A stretch of DNA of 64,000 nucleotides, from positions 74,442,601-74,506,600 of the forward strand of contig NC_080097.1 in the NCBI RefSeq assembly GCF_950005125.1, given 5' to 3'. The stretch comes from Chionomys nivalis. Taxonomy: Eukaryota > Chordata > Mammalia > Rodentia > Cricetidae. Both the position numbers and the translations under genes were made by a program. How positions within the stretch are numbered: the first letter of the stretch is position 1; each line of letters starts with the position of its first letter. The notes beneath the pieces are model-generated. The model saw nothing but the letters and a program-made list of their open reading frames with translations. It made no database searches and was not told where the DNA came from. Below, in pieces: positions 32,906 through 44,665 of this stretch.

Positions 32906-35900
32906 CTGTGAGAAATGGAAACCAATAAAGTGGTGTTAGAGGTATCTCCCTGGACCACAGTTTCCAACACTTCCCCTCCTGTCCCCAGGTGATCACCTGA
33001 TCATCCCCTCGATCCTCATTGTCATCGTCATCCAGCAGGTCGCCCTCCTCAGCAGAGTCATCTGCGCCAGCCTCAGACTCCATCTTAACGTTCGTCTCGT
33101 CTTTCTTCACAGAGGCACTGCTCTGCTCCTCCTCCGACTTCTCATTCTTCATCTCTACTGGGGAGGAGAAGGACAAGTCTGTCCAGGGGCAAGGGTTGCC
33201 CACAGGATATAGAGAACTCTCATTAATCAAAGAACAAGGATAGTCTTACAAACAAATAAATGCCCTTCCCAAACATCCCAATTTGCAAATACATTAAACT
33301 ACCTGCTTGTTTGCTTTGTTCTTTTTCAATTTTTTCCAGGCTTTCCAGCAGAGAATCCACTTTTTGTTTTATCTGAGTCAGCTCCTTCTTAATGGCCTGA
33401 AGGTCATCACCTTTCACTGTAACAAATACATTATTAGATTAAAATAAAGCATAATTTACCAGTTGTTGAAAATGGTCTCTTGGGGCGGTGGTGATGTACG
33501 CCTTTAATCCCAGCACTTGGGAGACGGAGGCAGGCAGATCTCTGTGAGTTGGAGGCCAGCCTGGTCTACAAAGGGAGTTCCAGGACAGGCTTCAAAGCTA
33601 CAGAGAAACCCTGTCTCGAAAAACCAAAACAAAACAAAAACAAACAAAAAAAAGTCTCTTCCTAAGTGCTGGGTTTTTTGAGCACCATAGGGGGAAATTG
33701 TTTTAATAGCTATATATATCAAAAAAAAAAAAAGTTAACAATTTGGACGAGGTAACAACCACAACAATAAGTAATGGAGATTTTTTTTTTGGGGGGGGGG
33801 GGGACGGCGGGGACGGCACAGGATTTCTGAGTACCCCTGGCTGTCCTGCAACCTGTGCCGGGATTAAAGTTGCATGTCATCACCACCAACTAAGTAGCAG
33901 AAACCTTTATCTTCAGTTGGTAAATGACTTATGTTGATGTTGTATTACAGACCTTGTATGTTACAGACCTCAGATCCCTCCGTGCTTCTGCTAGGGTAAA
34001 GTTGTGCACTGCCACATCAGCCTTCTTAACCTGAAATTCTTAATCACTAATTTTTCCTTGGTTTGTGTTCATGAATAAGTCATAAGCAATGTCAAGTGTC
34101 ATACACTATTGTTCTTTATTACGGAGGAGGGAAAATTTTTTCTTTTGTGGGTTTTTCAAGAGGGTTTCTCTTTGTAACTTTGGAGCCATTACTGTTCTGT
34201 AACTTGTTTGTTTGTTGACCAGGCTGACCTTGAACTCAAGAGATCCTCCAGCCCCATCTCCCAAGAGCTAGTACTTAAAAGTTGTGTACCACCATCACAC
34301 GTTAAGAGAAAACAGGCTTTCGCTATGTGCCTGCTCCTGCCTCCCTAATGTGGGGGCTAAAGCCATGACTACTAAAGGATCTCTCAATGAAACAGGAATT
34401 CACTGACTTTGCAAGTCCAGGTTGCAAGTCACTCTCAACCACCCCCACCCTGCCAAGGTAGTTAAAGTAAGGTACTTCTGTTTTCTATGTATGCTCAAAA
34501 CCCAAACTCAGATCCGCATCCCTTGCAGTGCAGCAACTTTACCAACTGAGGATCTCCCAGACTCACCCCTCATCTTACTGTTTCAAGTTCACACACACAT
34601 ACCAGTTATATCAACTGTAGCAATGCCCTTCATTTAAAAAGTTTGTTATTCTTGCAGAAGCTCTCAGCACCTATGTCGGCTATCTCACATCTGTAACTCC
34701 AGGAATCAACACCCACTCTGAGCTCAATAACCCCGCCCTACACATACATGTATGTAAATAAAAATAAAATTTGGAGGTAGAAGGCATTGAACAAACACCA
34801 CACCATGATAAAAGCAAATTAACACTTACATTTTCCGGATTTGGAAGAAGAGCCCCGTTGTCCACTCTTCGAATTGAATCCACTTTTGCCCCTCCGAGAG
34901 GTGTTTCCAGAAACACGTTGGCGTTTAGAAGGCACCACCGCTCGAGCAATAGGAGGAGGAGGAGGAACACGTGCTGGGTAACTGTACATCCTATGGGGGA
35001 AAAAAAACCTCTTACAATAGAATTCTGTTTGATGCAATTCAAAACTAGACTCTGGGGCTGGAGAGATGGCTCAGAGGTTAAGAGCATTGCCTGCTCTTCC
35101 AAAGGTCCTGAGTTCAATTCCCAGCAACCACATGATGGCTCACAACCATCTGTAATGGGGTCTGGCGCCCTCTTCTGGCCTGCAGACATACACACAGACA
35201 GAATATTGTATACATAATAAAATATTTAAAAAAAGAAAAAACTCCACTCTGTTGAAATACCACCGCAGAAACTCCCAAGAGGAAAAATCATTGAATGATA
35301 GGCTTGGCTGATTAAGAGCAATGTTTATTTCCTCTCTGACACTTTCAACAGAATGTTACTTATAATGAATTGCTTTTTAAGCAATCAAAATAACGTCAAG
35401 TTGTGATGCTCATAAAATGACTAAAATTTACCAAGGTATTCATTTTTAATGAAGTCTGATCACATAATCAAAAAATGCTGCTACTATAATTACAAAGTTC
35501 AGCCACCTAAATTTTTCACCTTAAATAGAAAAAAAACCCACAGCTAATCAGAGGACAGGTAAGATAGCACATTAAAGCATTTGCTGCCAAACCTAATGAG
35601 CTGGACTTGATCTCTGGAATTTGGATGAAGGGAAGAAGAAGCCAGAAGTTTTCCTCTGGCCACATGACTGCCCACCATCAATGTGGATACATCTTACTAC
35701 AATTACTTATTTTAGTGTGCACAGGTATGGCTGGCACACCATACTTAAAGCCAGTCAGGACCACTTGGAGGACTTCCATTCCATGGAAGAACATGACCTA
35801 TCACAAGTAAAAGGTAACTTTACTTAAACAAAGACCAATTATATTTATCAATTTGAAAATGCATGTTACACTGGTTTGTCCAGCTCTACCATTTTACCAA

Positions 35901-38900
35901 CAGATCTCCCATTTACCTTCATTTCTGTGAGACAAAGTTTACTACAGCTATTTCTTATTGTTCAAGGTTGCCTAAGAATCCCTGAATCTTAGGCCTTAAC
36001 ACTTTCTGAATTAACAATAAGTTAATAAACATTTAATAAAGCACATGCCAGCCGGGCGGTGGTGGCGCACGCCTTTAATCCCAGCACTCGGGAGGCAGAG
36101 GCAGGCGGATCTCTGTGAGTTCGAGGCCAGCCTGGTCTACAAGAGCTAGTTCCAGGACAGGCACCAAAGCTACAGAGAAACCCTGTCTCGAAAAACCAAA
36201 AAAAAAATAAAAAAATAAAAAAAAAAAAATAAAGCACATGCCACTAGTACTGCAGAGGCAGGTGGATCTCTTGATTGTTCAAGACCAGCGTGGTCTATAT
36301 AGTGAGTCCCAGGAAGAGCACTACAAAGTGAGGTCCTACTTCAAAAAACAAAAGCCAAACAAAAGCACGTACAGCAGACAGAAAGAATGTACCTGCCACT
36401 CTTATCTGGGTTTTTCTGAAACAGAGACTGCTTAATTATCTAAAAATTGTGTTTTCATCCTCTAAATTTGCAACAACAAATATACTTTTTTAAAAAAATA
36501 TTTATTTATTTGTTTATTATGTATACAATATTTTTTCTGCATGTATGTCTGAAGGCCAAAAGAGGGCACCAGATCTCATTCTAGATGGTTGTGAGCCACC
36601 ATGTTGAACTCAGGACCTTTGGAAGAGAAGGGAATGCTCTTAACTGCTGAGCCATCTCTCCAGCCCAACAACAAATATACTTTTAATAAAGATCAGTGCA
36701 AAAACTACAGAACATCTTATTAATCTCTTGTCACATAAACTCTTTAGTGGACACAGAACAGGATTAAAAAATATTTAGGTCATTTTAAGCAGAGTGATGT
36801 TATAGAGTTAGCATGCTCTGTAGATTTGCTAGGCAAGTGATGGTGGCTCACAACTTAATTCCAGCACTACAAAGAAATCCTTGTCTTGGGGGCGGGGGAC
36901 TAAAGGAATCCTTTTTTTCCCATTATATTGTGTGATTTGCATTTGTTTCTTTCATTCTTGTATTTGACAGGCTAGCCTCAATTTGACAACCTTCTGAGTG
37001 CTGGAATTACATGCCAATCACCAATTATGTTATTACATCCAATTCCAGTCATTTCAACAATTTGAAAGATTTACACAAGTTTGAGTCATTTGCTAAGCAA
37101 TACAGTTTAATCACTATACACGGTATTCCTCACAGGTATCACAGCAATCTAGAGAAAAGCATGCAAAATACAGCTGGGCTCCTGAGTAGGATGTAGAGAG
37201 GGGTACACGTATATAAACTATCTACCTCTTACATAAGGGAGCCACATCTCTTATACAAGAGGAAGCCACAGGGAGTTTTGAAACAATCATACCAAGTTAC
37301 TACACCTCTAAATGAAAACATTTTAACACTAAGAATGCTTTGGACAACTAAACATACTAGGGCACACAGCTTGTAAGAAAACAAGTCAGGTGAGGTGGTA
37401 CACTGTAATCAGAGCACTCAGGAGTGCTGAGGCAAAAAGGATCTTTAGCAGACCTGGGCTATATGAGGCTGCAAAAACCAACATCAAACAAAGTCAAAAC
37501 TAAATACACACAACCAGCTCATCACCTTGTGGATTCTAGAATACTTGCAAAGAACAGTGATTCAAAAATCTGCACCACAAAGAGTCAACATGACACGCGA
37601 ATATATGCAAGGTAATAGTGCCAACTGACTCTGAAATCCTTCATTTGAATCTACTTTTCTTAATTTTCGAAGACAATATGAAAAGCTGATCAATTAATAT
37701 ACTATTTTAGTAGTAATCTCTTTGAAAGCCTTCACAACAAAGTAATCTAGGTTATGACACACGTGTTGAACATTAACTTCATGGGAATTTAGCATTACCA
37801 TGTCACACTGCTCTCGCCTGTCAGGTCCAATTTAGGGGTGGGAAGAGGCCAGAATCTTCCTAGTAATCCAAATTCAGATGCTCTTCCTCACCTGCTAAAC
37901 AATGGCTTGCAAAGCAGCTGATTTACTGGGCAAGGGCAAGGCAATTCCTGTCACTAATCCCTGAGGCAAACAGCTCTGAGTTTATGGTCAACAAGTCTCT
38001 TAAAAACAAAGGAACCGAATCCCAGCACTCGGGAGGCAGAGGCAGGCAGATCTCTGTGAGTTCGAGACCAGCCTGGTCTATAAGAGCTAGTTCCAGGACA
38101 GGCTCCAAAGTCACAGAGAAACCCTGTCTCGAAGCACCCCCCCTCCCAAAAAGAAATGCATTTAAAGTCCCACCTTCCTACTATGCCTAACTGAAAACGT
38201 GGTTTTTACTTCTGGCCTCCATATTCCTGTGTGTGAACACAGTTCAATAGGTGCTGAGATGGCTCATCAGTTAGGAGCACTGACTCTTCTTCCAGAGGAC
38301 CCAGGTTTAATTCCCAACTTACTTACATATGACTAAACTATCTGTAACTCCAAAAGTCTAACACCCTCACACAGACATACATGCAGTAACAGTGCAAATT
38401 TAAAAAGAAAAAGTCCTCCTTTCCTGGGGAGTGTGTACAAGTTTATCACTCATTGTAAGGACCCAATGACAAACGAAGGTACATATTACAGCACAAAAGT
38501 CCATAAAGAAGCTACACTGGAAGGAATTTTACCAACACAGAAGACACCCTCAAGGTTTTACGGAATGTGCCCTTCCATTAACCCTGCCCTAAGATCCCAA
38601 GCCACATGATATAGAACTGGTTGGGGATAGGTGGACGCAGAGGGTCTTATGACCCTCCCCCACCCTTTCCCTCTAAAAGGGATGATCTAAGCCCGGTTAT
38701 TTACATGTTTTGGTAACCCTCAACTCCTGAAGACAGTGGACCTGAGAATACAGCTACACTGCATTGTGTAGGTCTATGTGCTTCTACTACGGGCCATGAT
38801 CAAAGGTGTGCACATACCACCACATCTAGTACCATGATAATTTCTGTCTGCTCTCATCTAACTCTACCCAGTCAAAACCCTCATGGTTGTCCTACAAACA

Positions 38901-41900
38901 CTAAAGCCATTTAAGGTCCAAGTAAGAAATGTTTGCATCTCCCTGTTTTTTAGAACTACACTATAGGCAGGGGTGGGGTGGGGGTGGGGGTAGGGGGGTG
39001 CACGCCTTTAATCCCAGCACTCAGGAGGCAGCAGATCTCTCTGTTCAAGGCCAGAGGTAGTTCCAGGACAGGCATCAAAGAAACCTTGTCTCGAAAAAAA
39101 AAAAAACTAAACTATACTCCACACTTAGAAATCTTAGCAATGTTGCTTTTAATGCAATTTGCTATTATACATGACTTAATGTTTCCTAGTTCATTAAAAG
39201 GTATATTCAAAGGAAACTATGTGAGTTTAAACATTAGGGATCCTTTCTATTCTAATACAGATCCTTTCAAATCAACGAAAACACCATGCTGTGATATGGG
39301 TACAAGCTGGCTCAGGAATGAGACCACTACCTGATGACCCACATTCCAACCACAGTACCAATGCTTGTCACCTCACACGTGCCTGGAAAAAAGCTGATCT
39401 GACAAGCCTCTTCAGCGACTAGACCTCCAACACATGAAGCAGACATTCACACAAACCAATACACAGAATGATTTTGAGTAGAGTTTGTTAATATCTTATT
39501 AGGTATTATTTTTTTTAAATTTATTTATTATGTATACAATATTCTGTCTGCATGTATGCCTGCAGGCCAGAAGAGGGCACTAGAGCTCATTACAGATGGT
39601 TGTGAGCCACCATGTGGTTGCTGGGAACTGAACTCAGGACCTTTGGAAGAGCAGGCAATACTCTTAACCACTGAGCCATCTCTCCAGCCCCCTCTTATTA
39701 GGTTTTAATTTTGAATAGAAAGCAGCATTTGAGCAAGGCAGTAGTGGCACATGCGTTTAATCCCAGCACTCGGGAGGCAGAGGCAAGTGGATCTCTGTGA
39801 ATTCGAGGGCCAGCCTGGTCTACAAGAGCTAGCTCCAGGACAGGCTCCAAAGCCACAGAGAAACCCTGTCTCTCAAAAAAAAAAAAAAACAGCATTTGAA
39901 ACCTGTCATTCATTACTTAAAGAGAATGTGAGCGTGATGGGCTTTTAAGGAACATCCAAAAAGAAAAAACCCTTATACATACCTGTCATAATAATCCCGT
40001 TGAAAGTCATAGTCCAAATCAAATGAGGAACTGAAAAATAAATACAAAAAGATTATTTTGGAGTTGCTGTTGTTAATTCATAAAGGCAGACGGGGTGAAA
40101 ACAGGCCAAACAAATCACCACAACAATTCATCAGTAAGATTAGCAACTAATAATCCCCATTCATTCAAATAACATTTGCCCTCCATATTGTCTTAAGACC
40201 ACTGGAGAAGCAGTGATCAAATTAGTTACTCAGGTGAGAATTAACAAAATAACTTATGAGGAAAACCATGAACACTGAAAACCATGAAAGAATAATAGTT
40301 GTTAAACCATAATCCCCTTTCTTCCTTATTCCCCAGTTTCCTAGAGCCTAACAATTTTCTCTTGAATTCATGATAAACTCATAAAATTATTCGTAAATAG
40401 CACAAATCTGAGAGCTAGGAAACAGGGGCAAAAGGGGAAGTAGTGTTAACACAAGTTAATAAGCATTATACTTTTGCACATAGAAAACACATTGCACTAA
40501 CCCTCCCCACATCCAGAAAACAGAGAAGATGCCCACTGATGGACACAATGCAGTTATAAATAATAAAGTTCCGGACCTGAGTAGAGGGGACGGAGAAGGG
40601 TGTTCTGGTACTGACCCGTACATCTCCGCTGCAGATCGTTTCACACCTGCTTTCCCTCGGTTCACTTTTGGCTCTGCAGCCAGATTAATATCTGGAAAAA
40701 AAAGGAAACAAAGGGGAAAGGGGGGAAAATTAAACACAAAAACTTCAAAGACTGGATTATATCCTCTAGCAAAGCAAATAAAACCCGTATTTCAGACTGT
40801 ATTATAACGTTACCTCTCCTTTTCACTTAAAAGGTTTTTACAGAGCTAGTGTTCCATTTCTGCACTGTTTGATACAAAAACTGTCCTGATATAACATTAT
40901 AATTTTTTCTTTGCTATCTATCCCCACGCTCAGTTCCCATTTGCAAACTTCATCTTTCATAGATGTTTACTCATGCACTTACAGTTCAGGAATGTCACAT
41001 CAGGGGTTACTACTAACAGGTCCCTCTCCCAGTAATGTTTCTACTTAAATTTCACACACACACACCATAAAAGAACATGTGCAAAGATAAGCGTGGGAAT
41101 TTTAATGAAGATATGCTTTCTCTGTAGCTTTGGAGCCTGCCCTGGAACTAGCTCTCGTAAACCAGAGATTCACCTGCCTCTGCCTCTCCAAGTGCTGGGA
41201 GTGAAGGCCACCACCAGCAAGAACAATTCTTATCACTATTACAATCAGTTAAACTCCACACAAAAAAATTACCTAACAAATTATTATTATTCACACAATG
41301 AATTAACTTATACACATACAAACCAATGAGAACAAACACAAATTTCAAAGTATATACAATACAGAGTTTGCAAGAAAGCAAGGCAACACAGGTAAAGCTC
41401 CTGTCTCCGATTCTGACAACCTGAGCTCCATGTCCTCTACCGACGTGGTAGAAGGGGAAAACCTAAGGTAGTAAGTTGGATCCTGACCAGGACGTGCAAA
41501 GTGTACACAACTTTTCTCTAAGTTTACGGGCACAAAATTATTGAAACAGTAATATGCATTAAAAAAATGTGACCAAGCCAAATGACTAAAACTGGTTCTC
41601 AGGACCCATGACAGAAATAGGACTCTAGCAAATTGTCCTGCAGTAGAGCCAGGGATACACAACACAGTAAAACCATGTGTCAAAAAAAGTCAACATTGAA
41701 TTAAGGACTAAGTGATAATTTGTCAAATACTTGAATCTGTATGAGATTAATATAAAGTCAGACTGAGGACTATATAAAGTCAGACTGACAAGCTACTAAG
41801 GCATCTCCAAGAGGGGCTAGAGAGATGGCTCAGAGGTTAAAAGCACTGCCTACTGTTCCAGAGGTTCAGAATTCAATCCCCAGCAACCATATGGTGGCTC

Positions 41901-42756
41901 ACAACCATCTGTAATGAGATCTGGTGCTCTCTTGTGGCTTGAAGGCAAACAGACAGACAGAACATTGCATATAAATAAATAAATTATAATAATTTTTATG
42001 AAGCTGAGATAATAGCTTAGAGGTTAAGAGCACTCACTGGCTGTAATTAAAGCTCTTGCAGAGATCCTGAGTTCAATTCCCATAAACTACGTGTGACTCA
42101 ACCATCTATAAGATCTGTTGCCATCTTCTGTTATGCGGGCATACATACAAGAACACTAAATATAATAAATAAATCTTTTAGACAAAATCCAAAGGACAAA
42201 GCCTAAACTATATATTCACACTGTGACAGCTCCACATTATACAATATTATTACCATCTGTTTTATATTAAGATTATCACAAGTTCTCCAGTTTCTGCTTT
42301 GCATTATCACATAATATAACACTGTATTCTTACATTTTAGCACAACATCAAATATCTAAAGACTACCTTACTTAGGGAAACAAATAAGGTGATCAAGAAG
42401 ACGCTGCTAGATTATATATAAAAGAATAGCAAAGTGTAATACTTAAGTACAAAAATGTCATAATGAAATCCAAAACTTTGCAAGCTTACATTAAGTTTGA
42501 ATTTTATCAACTCACCTAAAACCTGGCCAGCTATCATTCTGCCATCCTCTCCAGCTACAGCGGCCCGGGCATTCCTTTCGTTAACATATTGGACAAAGGC
42601 AAAGCCCTTATGCACAGAGCAACCCACAATTTTGCCATACTTTGAAAAGATTGCCTCCACATCAGACTTCTTGACCACAAGAGTATTGAGATTCCCAATG
42701 AATACACGGGAATTCATGGATCGGGGATCTGTCTTGTTGGTAACGTTGCTGGCCAT
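32822..42756 (-). CDS. HNRNPC: HNRNPC coding region, heterogeneous nuclear ribonucleoprotein C1/C2 (7 coding exons)
   Basis: The protein is a nuclear pre-mRNA-packaging factor that binds uridine tracts as a tetramer and influences splicing and export. Seven segments join in frame: 42756-42516, 40691-40577, 40030-39983, 34990-34830, 33416-33303, 33157-32997 and 32905-32822. Lengths 241+115+48+161+114+161+84 give 924 nt, or 307 residues plus TAA. Every intron is GT-AG. The RRM occupies about residues 16-88, with RNP2 VFIGNL (18-23) and RNP1 KGFAFVQY (50-57). A proline patch and a Lys/Arg/Ser-rich basic region come next, then a heptad-patterned helix ([21 protein letters not shown]) that is the known oligomerisation zipper, then an acidic tail ending NGEDDS. 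The start is the first ATG of the exon, in the context AAGATGG. As I recall human C2 is 306 residues; one extra serine in the GSSSK stretch accounts for 307 here. The open frame and intact introns make it the functional gene, not one of the many processed copies. Confidence 0.97.
32997..33157 (-). CDS. HNRNPC: HNRNPC sixth coding exon (acidic domain)
   Basis: The acceptor CCTCCCCAG precedes 33157 and the donor ATCAG|GTGATC is at 32997. The 161-nt exon encodes [20 protein letters not shown] onward to NEDRGDDQ. It is rich in Glu, Asp and Ser, including a DDDDNED run, consistent with the phosphorylated acidic C-terminal domain. The intron after it is only 91 nt. Confidence 0.96.
33303..33416 (-). 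CDS. HNRNPC: HNRNPC fifth coding exon (oligomerisation helix)
   Basis: The acceptor TTTGTTACAG precedes 33416; the donor AAGCAG|GTAGTT is at 33303. The exon encodes [20 protein letters not shown] onward to SKQA, with hydrophobic residues at heptad spacing. This is the leucine-zipper-like helix that assembles the hnRNP C tetramer. Residue 25 of the segment is Ser (LLESLEK), Asn in the human protein as I recall it. Confidence 0.96.
33481..33651 (+). mobile_element. B1 SINE, antisense in an HNRNPC intron
   Basis: Full-length B1 with (CAAAA)n tail, only 64 bp from the fifth coding exon. Confidence 0.92.
33781..33803. repeat. T10-G13 homopolymer junction
   Basis: Ten T followed directly by thirteen G, next to an old minus-strand B1 remnant. 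Confidence 0.9.
34141..34305 (-). mobile_element. B1 SINE, diverged
   Basis: 'gagggtttctctttgtaact' to 'aaagttgtgtaccaccatca'. Confidence 0.7.
34830..34990 (-). CDS. HNRNPC: HNRNPC fourth coding exon (Pro-rich and basic region)
   Basis: The acceptor CCATAG precedes 34990; the donor AAAAT|GTAAGT is at 34830. The 161-nt exon completes Arg and encodes [19 protein letters not shown] followed by a basic stretch containing KRQR, SRRGK and SKSGQRG. In this family that region carries the nuclear localisation signal and the basic, bZIP-like RNA-binding segment. The stretch reads GSSSKSGK, one serine longer than the human sequence as I remember it. Confidence 0.96.
35054..35237 (+). mobile_element. 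B2 SINE, antisense in HNRNPC
   Basis: Full-length B2 about 65 bp upstream of the acceptor of the fourth coding exon. Confidence 0.93.
35560..35745 (+). mobile_element. B3-like SINE remnant
   Basis: 'ggtaagatagcacattaaag' followed by 'agctggacttgatctctgga'. Confidence 0.5.
36051..36228 (+). mobile_element. B1 SINE
   Basis: Full-length B1 starting GCCGGGCGGTGGTGGCGCAC, A-rich tail, target duplication aataaagcacatgcca. Confidence 0.96.
36247..36355 (+). mobile_element. B1 SINE fragment
   Basis: Diverged B1 lacking its left end ('gaggcaggtggatctcttga'). Confidence 0.7.
36491..36666 (-). mobile_element. B2 SINE
   Basis: Minus-strand B2 with target duplication acaacaaatatactttt. Confidence 0.94.
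38017..38140 (+). mobile_element. B1 SINE, 5'-truncated
   Basis: Begins at 'aatcccagcactcgggaggc' and ends 'ccctgtctcgaagc'. Confidence 0.9.
38245..38410 (+). mobile_element. B3-like SINE
   Basis: 'gctgagatggctcatcagtt' then 'agaggacccaggtttaattc'. Confidence 0.75.
38966..39106 (+). mobile_element. B1 SINE, internally deleted
   Basis: G-rich left end, 'cacgcctttaatcccagcac', and A-tail after 'cttgtctcg'. Confidence 0.85.
39505..39692 (-). mobile_element. B2 SINE
   Basis: Full-length minus-strand B2 with target duplication tcttattaggt. Confidence 0.94.
39735..39889 (+). mobile_element. B1 SINE
   Basis: Full-length B1 with A-tail; flanks share 'agcatttga'. It lies about 90 bp from the third coding exon. 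Confidence 0.92.
39983..40030 (-). CDS. HNRNPC: HNRNPC third coding exon (48 nt)
   Basis: The exon lies between the acceptor TTTTTCAG above 40030 and the donor GACAG|GTATGT at 39983. It encodes [16 protein letters not shown], the acidic-aromatic segment after the C1/C2 switch. It is too short to show as an open frame of its own and is placed by splice sites, phase and family sequence. Confidence 0.95.
40577..40691 (-). CDS. HNRNPC: HNRNPC second coding exon with C1/C2 alternative donors
   Basis: The acceptor is TTTTTCCAG before 40691. The exon encodes residues 81-118 ([13 protein letters not shown] to PSPSPLL) plus two bases of Ser119. The distal donor CTCAG|GTCCGG at 40577 makes the C2 form. 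A proximal donor, ACGG|GTCAGT, ends the exon 39 nt earlier at 40616 and removes 13 residues. The frame is kept in both cases (GGT TCC TCA across the C1 junction), matching the known C1/C2 difference. Residue 109 is Pro (VPEHPSPS), where I recall Thr in human. Confidence 0.96.
41114..41221 (-). mobile_element. B1 SINE, internally deleted
   Basis: 'tttctctgtagctttggagc' to 'tgggagtgaaggccaccacc'. Confidence 0.85.
41813..41997 (+). mobile_element. B2 SINE
   Basis: B2 starting GGGGCTAGAGAGATGGCTCA, with AAATA tail. Confidence 0.92.
42002..42180 (+). mobile_element. B2 SINE, diverged
   Basis: Second B2 directly following the previous one ('agaggttaagagcactcact', 'ataaataaatctttta'). Confidence 0.85.
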
Positions 42757-42791
42757 CTTCTTTGTTGATAAAGTTTCTCACAAAGCTGAAA
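42516..42791 (-). CDS. HNRNPC: HNRNPC first coding exon (5' UTR 42757-42791, CDS 42516-42756)
   Basis: The acceptor ends in a pyrimidine tract plus CAG just above 42791. A 35-nt leader precedes ATG at 42756, and the exon ends TTTTAG|GTGAG at 42516 after the first base of the Asp81 codon. It encodes residues 1-80 ([13 protein letters not shown] onward), holding both RNP motifs of the RRM. An open frame runs on past the donor into the intron and is not coding there. Confidence 0.97.
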
Positions 42792-44342
42792 CTGGAACAA
42801 AAAAGAAGCATTCAGGTTAAGAGATATTGTTAATGGTGTTTTATCTGAACCACTGTGACTACCTACTGTATCTCTCACAATGTCAAATGTATTCATTATA
42901 ATACTCCTTTTAGCCCTCTCACTTACTTGCAACACAATTCTGTTTTATCTTAATTCCAAGTTGAAGTCCTTAAGCACATTATAATTTCCTAAATCAGTTT
43001 TCAAACTTTTTTGCCTTCCTGATTATAAGAATCATACAATTAGTTCTAACAGTCTCGCCTTTCTCACAACAGACCTACTTCAAATCTGTATCTTCAAGTA
43101 CAAGATATTTAATTTTTAACTTTAATGTATACTTATAGAAAGACAAATATTTCCAACTAGTCAAATACTCACTTGGATCTGATTTAGCATATAATACAAA
43201 GTCTTTTTTTCAAAGGGTATAATCACTATAAAACCATTTTACATATGGAATATTAATATTGGATGGTGATGATGATAAACTAGCCATTAACAAAACAAAT
43301 AAGAAAAGGCAACTTCCTTCAGTTTTCTTCCCCAGACATCCACTCTGGCAAAGCTGGCCTGAATACTGTAATTCTAAATACTTCAGAATCCTGGAATTTT
43401 GTGTTGAGTTACCACGCAGCTGACTATTTTCAATCAAATACCTAAAATGGTAATAGTCGATCTTACAAAATACCCACTGACATCTTTTTAAAAATTGTAT
43501 TTTACAATCCTTAGTTTGTCTATTATCAATATAAATCCTAATATCAGAATTCAAATTCATATTTATACTCTCCTGATTTTAAAAATAACTGAGAAATATT
43601 TAAGCTGAGTCTATTGGAATCATGAAAAACTAATTCTCAGTATGTTTTTCTTTTGTTTTAAGTAATATAAAACATAACAGATCGTCTGTTAAATGATTTT
43701 TTACTTAAGAGTCCAACAGAGTTTTAGAAGCAGTCAAAAGCTTTCAGGCCACATTACAACTTGTGCACATGTGTACTGCAAAGTTGCTGACATGTACAAA
43801 TCAATGAATGGACAGCTATCAAAATCAGATGAGCAATCAAACTGAAGTTGCCAGTCTTGGAAGGGAGCACCTTATTCACTAAGTCATCTGGCTTTCCCCA
43901 CACCTAACTTTATTAGTAAATGACAAGTCACATTTGTTAGATAAAGAATATAAGATACCCTATGATGCACAAAATACAAATGTCTCAAGAGTCAGTCATA
44001 ACCAACATCAAAAACCAGGATGGTATGCAGGGCCAATTGGACTATAAAATATAAAAGGACAATTAAATATTCTTAAAAAGTTAACTGTCCCTAGGCAATA
44101 CATGTCTAGTAAAATACTTGGTATGTACTGTATAAGGTTTTCTTATACATCCCTCAATCCCTTCTTTTACAAGATCTGCATGCATCATATTCATGATTCT
44201 GTCTAAGTAATAAGCTAAGCCTACAGGATTGCCACCGCCTTTCCCAACTCCTCTCCTAGATACCCGCTCAAGGACCTAGGTCATTTTACCTGTTCATCAT
44301 TGGTTATTTAAAAAAAAAAAAAAACAAAAACAAAAAAAAAAC

Positions 44343-44500
44343 CAGCCAGGCGGTGGTGGCGCACGCCTTTAATCCCAGCACTCGGGAGGCAGAGGCAGGC
44401 GGATCTCTGTGAGTTCGAGGCCAACCTGGTCTACAAAGGGAGTTCCAGGACTGGCACCAAAGCTACAGAGAAACCCTGTCTCGAAAATCAAAACAAAACA
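44343..44500 (+). mobile_element. B1 SINE
   Basis: Full-length B1 ('agccaggcggtggtggcgca') with (CAAAA)n tail. Confidence 0.95.
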
Positions 44501-44524
44501 AACAAACCCCACATAATCAAACTT

Positions 44525-44665
44525 ATGGGCACAGTGCTGGCACACGCCTTTAATTCCAGCACTTGGGAGGCAGAGGAAAGCAGATCTCTGAGTTTGGGGT
44601 TGCCCTGGTTTACAGATCAAGTTCCAGAGCAGCAAGGGCTACACAGAGAAATCCTGTCAAGAGAT
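44525..44665 (+). mobile_element. B1 SINE
   Basis: Second B1 in the same direction, with 'agggctacacagagaaatcc', an older-type right half. Confidence 0.88.

Larger units (their letters stand above)
33417..34829 (-). other. HNRNPC intron between fourth and fifth coding exons
   Basis: Holds a B1 at 33481-33651, a T10-G13 homopolymer junction, and old minus-strand B1 remnants near 33.82 and 34.14 kb. No exon candidate was seen. Confidence 0.7.
34991..39982 (-). other. HNRNPC intron between third and fourth coding exons
   Basis: About 5 kb containing B2 (35054, 36491, 39505), B1 (36051, 36247, 38017, 38966, 39735) and B3-like elements, with unique AT-rich sequence between. Open frames here are SINE translations or short chance frames. 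Confidence 0.7.
40692..42515 (-). other. HNRNPC intron between first and second coding exons
   Basis: About 1.8 kb with a B1 fragment at 41114-41221 and two B2 elements at 41813-42180. The open frame at 41345-41683 has no recognisable domain. Confidence 0.7.

Noticed and set aside
34680..35195. 171-codon minus-strand frame across the fourth HNRNPC coding exon
   Set aside because: It is in the wrong frame for HNRNPC and is made largely of B2 antisense translation plus a shadow of the exon.
34771..35217. 148-codon plus-strand frame
   Set aside because: Antisense shadow of the HNRNPC exon followed by a B2 translation (the [23 protein letters not shown] peptide recurs wherever a B2 lies).
42412..42515. 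Extension of the first HNRNPC coding frame past its donor to a stop at 42412
   Set aside because: Phase, the GTGAG donor and the family sequence place the exon end at 42516; the extension is intronic.
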